Source: Lonicera japonica
Lineage: Eukaryota > Streptophyta > Magnoliopsida > Dipsacales > Caprifoliaceae
Assembly (NCBI GenBank): GCA_021464415.1
Contig: CM038467.1
Location: 33,635,226 to 33,699,225, forward strand
DNA length: 64,000 nt
Direction: 5' to 3'
Positions 23,021-41,920 of this stretch are shown here, one piece after another (position 1 is the stretch's first letter; each line of letters begins with the position of its first letter). A program made the translations under genes and the position numbers. The notes beneath the pieces were generated by a model, which saw nothing but the letters and a program-made list of their open reading frames with translations, made no database searches and had not been told where the DNA came from.

Positions 23021-24861
23021 ATAATGGTTGATGTATACAGTAAAGGAAGGATAAATTTATTGTATGAGTGTCTGCAATGGTTGAATATATAAGATATGGT
23101 TAAACACTGGTGTATGGCATTTTTAAATTATCTGCCACACATTGTAACATCTGAGAGTTCTAGTCATAATGTGTAGCACTTGATAGCTTCACATGTTCGC
23201 ACTAGCACCACTGTGTTGGGTGCGGGTGGTGAGACGTGATAAGATTGGCTGTCCGCCACCTAAACGCCACAATGTTGTTGTTCGCCTCTTAAACCGTTAT
23301 TTTTTCACATACCCAAGTAAGAGCATCTACAATAGAGGAACTTAATGTATGATTGCCCTACAGCCCCTACTAAGTTGAGTGGATAAATAATGGTTTAAGA
23401 GTAAAATAGTATATTTTCCCTACTTAGTTAAGATTTCAAAAAGGTCACAAATTGTGGCGTGCCCCTTAAATGCCACAATGTGTGGCATATTGTAAAAAAC
23501 ATTGCCGAACTTAACTTTATCAGTCCACTATACCACGAATAGGGGTGTGCAAAAACTGACCTGGATCGAACCAAAATATAAGATTTTTTTCAGTTTTTAT
23601 AAATACAATGTTCTGGTCCGGTCTGGTCCAAAATTTAATGGACCAATACTATTCGGTCCGGTCTTCGTTCAGCATATACAAACTACGAAAAAATCGGACC
23701 GGTTATATTTATAAATATATAATTTTATTTTTTTTGGATATGTTCAGTGCTTGCTTATCTGCTATTTGATTATTTGATTATTCGGTGCTTGATTTAATTG
23801 TGTTTTATTTAATTATTTAATTGTTTGAGTATTTTTTTTATTGATGTATTATTCAGCTATTTGAGTATTTATTTATTTGCTCTATTTTTAGCTGTTTGAG
23901 TATTTTATTCAGCTGTTAGAGTGTTTTTTGGGGTATGTACAATCCTTTGTTTGAGTGATTGTGGACTACGGACCATGGATTTTTTTTAATTTTTTTTGTC
24001 TATGTAGACTAGGGCTGGAACTGGTTCGATTCTTGGTAATTTTATGAAGAATCGTTAGAAGAACCGTTAATGTTATAACGGTTCGGTTCCATCTAAATTT
24101 TTCAGAAAAACCGTTTAAGAACCGAACCGGTGATAACGGTTCGGTTCCTCAAAGTTATTGGTTAACCGTTAACGAAAAAAAAACCGTTATTAAAAATTAA
24201 CTGCAAATCTTAAATTAACCGAATAATAATTAAGAACCAATATTGTAAAAGAACCGTTTTTAAACCGGTTCTTTAGTGAGGAACTGTTAAGAATTTTCTT
24301 GAAACTATCCTAGTATCCTTGGAGGTCAACATCTTTGAAGCTGATTGGATTTATCTAGTAATCAAATAATCACCTATAAATTAGCCAATCAATAAAACAA
24401 GTAAAATTCAAACACATACATATATTTAAACAATAACTCAAAAAGCTCAAAAACTCAAAAAAGTCTAAATTCAAAACAAACACATACATAGTTGACATAT
24501 TAATTCAAAACAAGTCCAACAGTCCAACAAGTAACACATACACAAAATAACATGTTCAAGTCTTCAAAAATAATAACATAGAAATAATAAAACATAATAA
24601 CCGAATAACATGTTATAAAATTCAAACACATAAAACTAGAATTAATTCATGCAACTTCAAATTAAGTTTTGGAGGCATTTCCGGCGTCGGACCCTTTACT
24701 TCCCTTTGATACTTTTCTTTTCTTCTTTTCTTTTTGTTTCTCCTTCTTTTCTTTTTCTTCTTTCTCTTCTTGCTCAAACTCTACATTAGCCGATTAATAA
24801 AACAAGTAAACAACTAATTGTCCAATTCAAATGAAATTATAAATTATCTATTAATTGGTAT

Positions 24862-25311
24862 TTAAATTAAATTGAATTTTAAAAATGGTGAAGTACCTTG
24901 CTCAGTGTTTTCAAACCACTCCATTTCCTCGGGGGTAGGAGAATACCCTAGGTTTGTAATTGAGTTTGACTTCAACCAATTTTGTAGACAAATCAATGCC
25001 TCAACTGATCTAGGAGTTAAAGAACTCCTGTGAAGATCAATTGCCCTTCTTCCTATGCTAAAGCTAGACTCAAAAGCAGCTGTACTAACTTGAATCGCCA
25101 AAACATCCTTGGCCATAGCTTGTAAGCTAGGGTACTTTTCTCCGTTTAGCCTCCACCATATCAAGATATCAAAACTATTAGTTTGTTTCTCTATGGGATC
25201 TAGAAGGTACCTGTCTACTTCATGAGCAACAACAATTGAATTCCCTCCTTCAAGATCTTTTTCCCAATCATCAAACAGCATCGCCCTTTTGCCCGAGAGT
25301 TTTTGATACAT
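24862..25311 (-). pseudogene. hAT transposase C-terminal dimerisation region
   Basis: 149 residues matching the hAT family C-terminal (Dimer_Tnp_hAT) domain. WWRLNGEKYPSLQAMAKDVLAI, then VSTAAFESSFSIGRRAIDLHRSSLTP and ALICLQNWL, correspond to the conserved W-W, A-x-D-x-L-x-I-x-V-S-x-A-x-E-S-x-F-S and C-x-Q-N-W-L blocks of plant DAYSLEEPER/RICESLEEPER-like proteins. The RNase H-like catalytic centre that should precede it is absent. It lies 26 bp downstream of the BED fragment, marking an internal deletion. Confidence 0.88.
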
Positions 25312-25337
25312 ACTAAATTAGCAATTATAAATTAGAT

Positions 25338-25676
25338 TCAGCAATTATAGCTATTTTTGATACCTACTAAGTGCTTCTGTAGTGTGCTAGTGCCATTTTT
25401 GCTTGGATCAGACGCAAATTCATAGGAACAATACTTACATATAGTTATTTTAGTGTGGCCAACTTGTACCTCTACACCGTCTTCATCTTTCATCAAAGGT
25501 TTACTTTCTCCATTGAAGTGTTGCCACACCCAAGACCTTTTTACTCTCTATACTTTCGCTATAGTCCTCTTCCTCTTTTGTGGTTTTGGCTTTGGTGGCC
25601 TATTTGATTGACCAACATCTTTTCCCCTCCTAAAATCGCCGCTTGTGCTCTTAGAATTATCGGAATTCGTAGCCAT
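25338..25676 (-). pseudogene. hAT transposase N-terminus with BED zinc finger, broken
   Basis: From ATG at 25676-25674 the minus frame encodes a basic, Lys/Pro-rich N-terminus, meets an in-frame TAG after about 44 codons, and continues in the same frame into a BED-type zinc finger. The finger shows W-x-HF, ICKYC (C-x2-C) and a STLQKHL histidine motif. BED fingers bind the transposon ends. The stop codon and the missing core show that it is a remnant. Confidence 0.8.
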
Positions 25677-28368
25677 TTAATCTAGAAAAAATACATGAAA
25701 AACAATAAGTCAATAACCATCAAATTAGTGAATTAAAATGATTAGACAAGAAGCAAAAGAACTTTATCAAGCCTAATTTTTTGAATTATAGAGCTAAACA
25801 ATATATTTCAGTACTTGTCCCCTTCCATAAATGTATGAATACATATATAAGATTAGGAAGCAAAAGAAACAAAAAGGAAAAGAAATATCTAAAAGGAATA
25901 TGCTAACAAGAAGATAAATAATTTCAATATCAGGAACATGTGTATGCAAGAAGATAAATAACAACAAGGGACATTGAGCAGATTAAATAATTTAGATGCC
26001 CATTTTCAAGAAAGGTTCAAATCCCTCCCCTCAAACCAGGCCCTTATCTATTGTTATATGTATATATATACATGTAAGAATAAATACATGATTCTTAATC
26101 AATACACAAAAATAACAGCTTGCAGCATTCAATTGTTTCAGTGCATAATATACCAATATACCCTTTAAAAGAAAGGAATGGCAGGCTACAACTAAAATAG
26201 TCATGGAATAAAGATAGTTATTTAATTCATAAATGTTTATTGGATCAACAATAAATCAATATACCATCAAACAAAAAGCGAAAAAAATCTATACTTTTTT
26301 TTATCTATTTCCAGAACAATAATGCAATGCTTTTACAACACAAAATTCCACAAATACTCCAGAATTAACAACAGAAATTTCATTGATTCACATAAATTTT
26401 ACCAACGTGAATGAGAATAAAGGTATTTAGATAATCAATGAAACATCACCTATACTTGTTTATTTATTTTCTAAACAACAACAACAAAAATAAGAACAAC
26501 CCTCGGACATAAAATCAATCGAGTTAACAGAAATAAAATTTTGGAGCAATTTGAGTACTTTCTAGCACATAAAAGCCAGAAAACATAAAATCAAACAACC
26601 CTCGGACAGAACTTTTGAGCTCAACTGGTTATACATTTACAAACTTACCAACTGGAAAAAAAATTTCTGGATATTGGAAAGTACCCAGCCAACTTACCAA
26701 AAACCAAAATCAAATCAAAAAACACCATAATAGTTGATCTACTTTGACAAAGATTGAGACAGATAGAGAGAATGAGAGACGAAGATATATAAAGAGAGAT
26801 TTGCGTACCGTGTTACCGTCAAAGCTAAGAGGGGGTTAGGGTCGGAAGTCGACTGATCGAACTTTCATCAATGGATCAGAGTTGTTGATTTGGGGCTAGG
26901 GCTTTGTTTCGATGGTTGCTACAGAATGGAGCTATCGTCATGGCTGCGGAGTGCGGAATGGGGTTACGTTTTAGGAGCAAAGAAAGAGGAAATGAGGAAT
27001 GTGATATTTGTTAGGGTTTGGTATTTTGGTTTATTATTAGCTTTTATTATTAGTAAGTGTAATATATATTATCTTATATTATATAATAATTATATATATA
27101 AAATTAAAAATTGTAAAGTTTCTTAACGGTTCTTTAACGGTTATATTGCAGAAATTATAGAAGGAACCGGTAACCGAACCGATAATTACTCATAAGAACT
27201 GAACCTTTAAAACATCATTACACATTTTCAAGAATCGAACCGAACCGGTTCTCCGGTTCTCGGTTCTAAATTCCCAGCCCTAATGTAGACACTAGACATG
27301 GAAGCGGATGATTGAAAAATGGACTATGTTTTTGCTTTTTGGTAGTGGATCATTTTAGCGAGGGATTATTGATAAATGGGCCATGGAGAGTAGGTTGAAT
27401 ATGTGTAAAAAAATAGCGAATAAGTTCAAATAAAATTGGCCTATTAAAAAAGCCCAAATTGATTGAACCAACTGAAACTAGACCGTTTAAACTAATTTGG
27501 TCCGGTCCGATCTCACATGGCAGTTCGGTTTGGTATGGTCTGAAATTTAATAGGACCGAAGTACTCAGTCCGGTCCGGGTATACGGGCAACGGTCTGGTC
27601 AACCGGACCTACACACCCCTAACCACGAACATTATTTTACCTTACCTAACTCAACCATTGCAGGCTCTTGTAGGGTAAATTTGCTATATGTATACTACAA
27701 AGTTCAACAATTGTAGACAATCTAAGTAGGGTAAACATAACTTACCACTAAGTTCCACCATTATGAACACTCTACGTATAGTAAATACACCTTAGTTACC
27801 ATACCATTAAGTTCATTGTAGATGCTCTTATCAGATACTTGTAATGGATGTATTAAATGAATTATGTATTTTGAGAATGTACAACTTGCTAATACTATGT
27901 GTATGAATAACTCGTAGTGAAACCAGCAAGTGTAGTAGTAGGGTAAACAAAATAAAAACCAAGATTTATTACAAAGATGACAAAGTATCACTAAAGGTTT
28001 TTGTTTTTCTTTGTTTCTTTTTATACCGTAAGTCTCACTAAAATTAATATAAGTAAATAAATATGATAGATCACAATACGTAGCGCATGATAAAGAACTT
28101 AGTTGAACTTAATTTTGTATTTCATTTATATTATGAAACAATATTTTACCCTTTTCAAACTCATTGATTACATGCTTTTGTTTTGTAAATTTATTTTACC
28201 TATACTATGAAGTTCAACTATTGTTATTGTTTTAAGTAAAATAAATATATCGTATTTATTATAAATGTTGAAGAAAATATTTAATACAACAATTAGAATA
28301 ACACATATTATTACAGATCTAGTAAAATTACAGTAAAAGCTTGTATTTTTCTCTTTCCAATCACTTAC

Positions 28369-28908
28369 TAAGAGTATCTCCAATGATACAATCAAAATAA
28401 CAGTCATAATCAATTTTAACAATATTGGCTAAAAACACTACCCCAATAGCATAATCAAATTTTAGCAACTTTTTAAACAATAATCAAATCTATTCCATTT
28501 AGACCACCTCAAATGGTCATTTCTATCCATACAAATTTTTATGATAAAAAAGAAAAATAGAAAAAATATGCTCAAATGGAGTTTTTTATAACCATTTCTA
28601 TGTGAAATGAAAGTTGAGTCACATAATGGTGATAGAAATTTTTCATGTGACATGGCACATTTTCATTAGATATAAGAAACACACTAATTCTCTCTTATTC
28701 TTAAATAAATGCCAAGTAAGAAATAAATGAAACATCATTGGAGATCAACTTTTTTATACTTTTTTACCCATATAAAAAACTTAACAACTAGATATAGAAA
28801 TGTTGTAAAATAACATTAACAAGTAAGATAGAAATGGAAAAATAGAAATTACCATTAACAAGTAAGTTAGAAATGGAAAAGTAGAAATTACCATTAGAGA
28901 TAGCCTTA
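28369..28908. mobile_element. MITE related to the outer element of the nest
   Basis: About 540 bp with imperfect terminal inverted repeats (taagagtatctccaat and the complement of attagagatagcctta, about 13 of 16 matching). These resemble the perfect ends of the element at 23318-27830. Near its right end is a local duplication of a tagaaattaccatta-aca/gag unit. No coding capacity. Confidence 0.55.
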
Positions 28909-29414
28909 TAATCAAAGTTAACAACATTTTTCAATAAACAAAATGAGGGACCCATTAATTCTATTTGTTAAAAGAGAATTTGTTCAAATTTAGATAATCT
29001 TCCATCATTTTTTTTAAAACTCCAATTAATAAATCTGTAACCAATAAATATAATAGACCTTAAAAATTTGATTATTGAGAAAAAATAACAATTAAAAAAA
29101 TTTACATTATTAACTTTAATAATTTACTAAATAAATAATTAAAAATTATTTTAATTATTTTATTAGAAATGCTCTAATAATTTATTAAATATGTGGCCAA
29201 CAATATTGTTGTAATCTTGTTATTGAAAATTTATAGTGACATGGGAACAACTTATAAAAAGATTGAAGAGAAAGCCAATAAATATTATAAAAGTGGGCCA
29301 ATAATCGTAGCGGTTGAAGTTTCTGACATCTCCACCTGAGCAAAGCATACAAATCCACGTGTCTACGTGTCAAAATCCACTAGCACTCCATCTCTCTCAC
29401 ACTCTCCCCTTCTC

Positions 29415-29422
29415 TATAATAT
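29415..29422 (+). promoter_or_regulatory. candidate TATA box of the DUF1399 gene
   Basis: TATAATAT in a CT-rich context about 250 bp upstream of the start codon. If used, transcription would start around 29445-29455 and the leader would include both uORFs. The assignment rests on sequence and distance only. Confidence 0.35.
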
Positions 29423-29497
29423 TCTGTACAAATCTTTACTTACATCACACTGCCATCTGCACAAACATCCTCTTCCAATCAAATAGCGCTAAACTTC

Positions 29498-29630
29498 ATG
29501 TTTAAATCAAAACCCATGTTTTCTTTTTCTAAATTATCTCCAATCTAATCCAAGAATCCAACAAAATCATAACCCATGTTTTCTTTTTCTAAATTATCTC
29601 CAATCTAATCCAAGAATCTAACAAATTGCT
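29498..29630 (+). promoter_or_regulatory. 5' leader with perfect 60-bp tandem duplication and twin uORFs
   Basis: Copies 29511-29570 and 29571-29630 are nearly identical. Each has the same 10-codon uORF, MFSFSKLSPI (ATG 29516 and 29576; stops at 29546-29548 and 29606-29608). The first can also start at 29498 in the same frame, giving MFKSKPMFSFSKLSPI. If the leader is transcribed, these short uORFs precede the main ATG at 29673 by 65-125 nt and could reduce or modulate its translation. Their regulatory role is inferred. Confidence 0.6.
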
Positions 29631-29672
29631 GTACAAATCTTCCTAATCAATAGCTTATCAAGAAAGGGACAA

Positions 29673-38431
<8,759 letters not shown>

Positions 38432-38495
38432 GTGAAGTAGGAGTTTTAGTAATAATATGTTGTGGGATTATTGTGAAAAAAAAAAAAAGTATTGA

Positions 38496-38523
38496 GTGCG
38501 CGCTGCACGCCCACAGCGCGCAC
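38496..38523 (+). terminator. GC-rich perfect hairpin in the presumed 3' UTR
   Basis: GTGCGCGCTG and CAGCGCGCAC are a perfect 10-bp inverted repeat around the loop cacgccca, 65 bp after the stop codon and just after a run of A. It is conspicuous in AT-rich surroundings. It may be a 3' UTR RNA structure; plant polymerase II does not use hairpin terminators, so the class label is nominal. Confidence 0.5.
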
Positions 38524-39800
38524 ATTATACCGTTGATGATAAAACTGTGAAATGTTGAGTGTTGTATTATTGAATGATTAGTTGAACCACAGGTTTTGAT
38601 ATTAAATTTATCAATTAATTAACCAATATTACCTTGACAATAGTGTTAGTTCTAAATTAAGAGTGCTATCCTTTCATATTTCCAACATTTTAAATAATTC
38701 ACTAATTTCATACTAATCAATTGATTTAGAATGCTAATTTTTTAGTACCATAAAATTTGGTATATTGATTATAAGGGAAACTGAACTATTTCCAATTTTA
38801 TACCGAGAAAGGATCTAGCAAGATGCGGGTTGTTTTGGTTTCAGTATTTTTAGTTTTTGATTTTTGATAACAAAAAATTAAATTTGTTAAACTATGAGTT
38901 TTTTCGGAATTTTGTATTTTTCGGCCTTATGGTTATTTTTTTTGTTTCGGTTATTGTGTTTAACTTTTACTTTTTGGTTTATACTAGGTAATATATGGGC
39001 TAGTTTTCGTGTACATCGTCTAATCCTCCTTCCCAGCCGTACTCGCTATGTTATGTCACTACATCACCCTTACTAATGTTAAAACAAAAATAAGAAGTCG
39101 AATACCAAATTTGGCAATCGGTATTTGAAATTAGGAACCAATACTAAACCGCTCTTTTTTTGGTATTTCATCAAATTTCGGTTTTAGTTATTTTCGTTTG
39201 TTTTAATTTGCGGTGAATAGCATTACAACTTACAAGGGCAAAAACGATGAATATATTCAATTAATTTTGATTTTCGATATATTATGAGAGTTTTAGACTG
39301 AAGGATAGAATTTTAGATTGAAAGTATGAAGAATTTAAGTAACATTTATACAAGAAAGTGAATAGCTGCGATTTATTAAAAAATAACTGATCAAAGATCA
39401 TTTTGTATGACAAGTCTAAAACTTCATGAAAATGTTTAAAAATTCTTGGTATTTATGGTATTAAATATATTTGATATTTTTTAGTATATAATTATTTAAT
39501 GGTATTGCTATATTAGGTATTTTCGATATCATACTTTTGTGTATTTTCAATATGGCAATTCGCTATTTCAGTTTTTATACATGTAATACCAAAATCAAAC
39601 AAAAATTTTTGCAGGTACTTTTGATTTTGGTAAATTGATTTCTAGTATTTAAATATGTCATACGAAAATCATTTTTTTTAATTAATTTCGATTTTGGTAA
39701 TACACTAAATGGGTCTTTTGATATGGTACGGAGCGACTGGCCTTTTAGTAATATATTTTTGTCACTAAAACACTAAGAGTTGTTTTTAGTGTGATACAAC
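38524..39800. other. intergenic, repeat-like, no gene seen
   Basis: AT-rich sequence with repeated ggtatttt/tttcggtttt phrases around 38830-39190 and 39590-39700, suggesting decayed transposon DNA. No coding exon recognised. Confidence 0.5.
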
Positions 39801-39805
39801 TTTAA

Positions 39806-41690
39806 TTATCACTAAATAATCGGTTTGAATCTGATCTGGCAAATACTTCATATATATATATATAAAATGTATTGTATTTTGGGTTGGTATTTTGATACTC
39901 GTGCGTTTGAAGAAAAAATATTGGTCCAAAAAAGATTTTGAGAAAATATAACCAAAACCAATGTTTTGAAATGAAAATATTCACAAGCCATTTATTTGGT
40001 CCAAAGATAAAAAAATCTGCTATTTTTGTTAGTATCTAAAGGACAATGACCCAAGCTTTGTCATGTTGTAAGTTTGCCGGGGCTTACTTCCTCATAAAGT
40101 AAGCCTGGTACTGCAAGGTTCCAACCCCTTTATATAAAGTAACTTTAATTCAAGTTTTGATTCATTTTTGAAATTCTAAAGTAGTAAATTTATAGTAAAT
40201 TTTGTTTATAATTTATGTCAAGAAGTGAAAAAATAAATTAACGAGTTTCAATTTTTTTATGTGAAATTACTATTTTGAACTCCAGAAACGAACAAAAATT
40301 TGAATCAAACGAATATTTAGAGTGATGAAAATCAATCTAGATTAGAGTTAAAATGAATCTAATAGTTAACTTAAAATTGGACAGCACACATTTTAGCATT
40401 ATTTCTATTTAAGATAAGTCCTCCAGAGAGGTAACAACCACTTAATAAATTTGAGACATTTATTTTTAAAATTGATGGTCCAAATTAATATTGTACTGTA
40501 GAGTAATTTTCATCATCAATGTAGAGGAGCAGGATTCGATCCCAGTGTGCTGCACACTGAGATATATTTAATTTTAAAAAGAAGTTAAAGAAAAAGTATT
40601 AAGCATATAACATGATTCCAACATTTATTTATTTTTTTAAAAAGAAGGCAGGTGAAGGAATACCTTTTTTTGGTGGTCAAAAATTCTCATTGGCTATATG
40701 TATATCTAATGTATTGTACAAACACGATGCATATGTGGTTCGCATTTAAGTAACTTACAAAGAAAAAAACTAAATAAAATTTGTAAAGTAAGTTCATGTG
40801 CAGTTTTAAGGGCATGCATTTCTAACACTTTCACTCAACCAATTTGAACTCTAGCTATAATCTGCACACTGGCTAAACTGTTGTTGAATAAACCCTCAAA
40901 TAGCATGGTAGACTACTAGCCAAGAAGAAAAACAAAACTATTTAGGAATTTTTAGCACCATACTCCTACAAGGAAGCATAACTTAGCGATACAATTTTAT
41001 CGCTAAATAACCGATCTAAACCTGATCTAACAAATATTTTAATATATGTAAAAAAATGTATTGTATTTTGGGTTGGTATTTTGATACTTGTGCGTTTGAA
41101 GAAAAAATATTGCTCCAAAAAAGATTTTGAGAAAATATAACCAAAACCAATGTTTCGAAATGAAAATATTCACAAGCCATTTATTTGGTCCAAAGATAAA
41201 AAAATCTACTATTTTTATTAGTATCTAATGGACAATGACCAAAGCTTTGTCATGTTGTAAGTTTACGGAGGCTTACTTCCTCATAGAGTAAGCTTGGTAC
41301 TGCAAGGTTCCATCATCTTTATATAAAGTAAGTTTGATTCGAATTTTGATTCATTTTTGAATATTTAAAGTAGTAAATTTATAATAATTTTTTATTATAA
41401 CTAATATCGAGAGGTGAAAAAATAAGTTAACGAGGCTCAAACTTTTTGTATGTGAAATTACCATTTCGAACTCCAGAAATGAACAAAAACTCAAATCATA
41501 CAAATAATTTGACTAATAAAAATCAGTCTAGATTAGAGTTAAAATGAATCTATTAGTTAGCTTAAAATTGGATAGCGCACAATTTAGCATTATTTCCTTT
41601 TAAAATAAGTCCTCGCAAGAAGCAACAACCACTAAATAAATTTGAGGGATTTATTTTTAAAATCGATGATCCAAATTAATATTGTACCTT
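39806..41690. repeat. two direct copies of a roughly 700-bp segment, period about 1.19 kb
   Basis: Copy 1 (about 39806-40498) and copy 2 (about 40993-41690) share long stretches such as atgtattgtattttgggttg, caagccatttatttggtcca and ccaaattaatattgtac. A phrase, aggaatttttagcacca, precedes copy 2 (near 40945) and recurs after it (near 41690), so the duplicated unit includes it. The second copy ends about 230 bp upstream of the first PME start codon, so it reaches its promoter. No coding content. Confidence 0.82.
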
Positions 41691-41840
41691 TTAGGAATTT
41701 TTAGCACCACACTCCTACAAGGAAGCATAACTTAGCCTTTGCCATGAGAAAAAGTATATTATTTTGCATCTCCAAAAAATCAACCTTTTCTTTCTTAACA
41801 AACAATACCCTCTCTTTCTGCAATTCTTTAATTCTCTCCC

Positions 41841-41851
41841 ATAAATATATA
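41841..41851 (+). promoter_or_regulatory. candidate TATA box of the first PME gene
   Basis: ATAAATATATA about 70-80 bp upstream of the ATG at 41921, preceded by a CT-rich stretch. Position and sequence fit a plant TATA box; there is no other evidence. Confidence 0.35.
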
Positions 41852-41920
41852 TTTATATTCATCCAATTCAATCAAAAAGGTCTTCAATTAATCCACCATT
41901 TCTTCCCACACAAAATCAAA

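Larger units (their letters stand above)
24010..27282 (-). mobile_element. inner hAT transposon, internally deleted
   Basis: A 3273-bp element with ends TAGGGCTGG and CCAGCCCTA and a perfect 8-bp target duplication, ATGTAGAC (24002-24009 and 27283-27290). Subterminal regions contain many ggttcggttc/aaccgaacc motifs, typical transposase-binding repeats of hAT ends. It keeps the N-terminal BED finger and the C-terminal dimerisation region of a transposase on the minus strand but lacks the catalytic core, so it cannot be autonomous. About 1.6 kb of non-coding sequence separates the BED start from the right end. Confidence 0.9.
23540..27621. mobile_element. middle hAT-type non-autonomous element (about 801 bp of its own sequence)
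   Basis: Termini are TAGGGGTGTG and CACACCCCTA, flanked by a perfect 8-bp target duplication, ACCACGAA (23532-23539 and 27622-27629), as expected of hAT elements. Subterminal regions are rich in ggtccggtc-type repeats. It has no transposase of its own. It is interrupted at 24010-27282 by another hAT element. The element at 36616-37140 in an intron has matching ends and is probably the same family. Confidence 0.87.
23318..27830. mobile_element. outer MITE of a three-level nest (about 423 bp of its own sequence)
   Basis: A perfect 16-bp terminal inverted repeat, TAAGAGCATCTACAAT, lies at 23318-23333 with its complement at 27815-27830. Similarity continues inward (gaacttaatg). If the terminal TA is the target duplication, this is a Tc1/mariner-like MITE; PIF/Harbinger is an alternative. 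It is split by the hAT element at 23540-27621. A relative with similar ends lies at 28369-28908. Confidence 0.75.

Noticed and set aside
41744..41920. Upstream in-frame ATG of the first PME gene
   Set aside because: It would put 59 non-conserved residues ahead of a clean signal peptide and it lies upstream of the candidate TATA box; the ATG at 41921 fits better.
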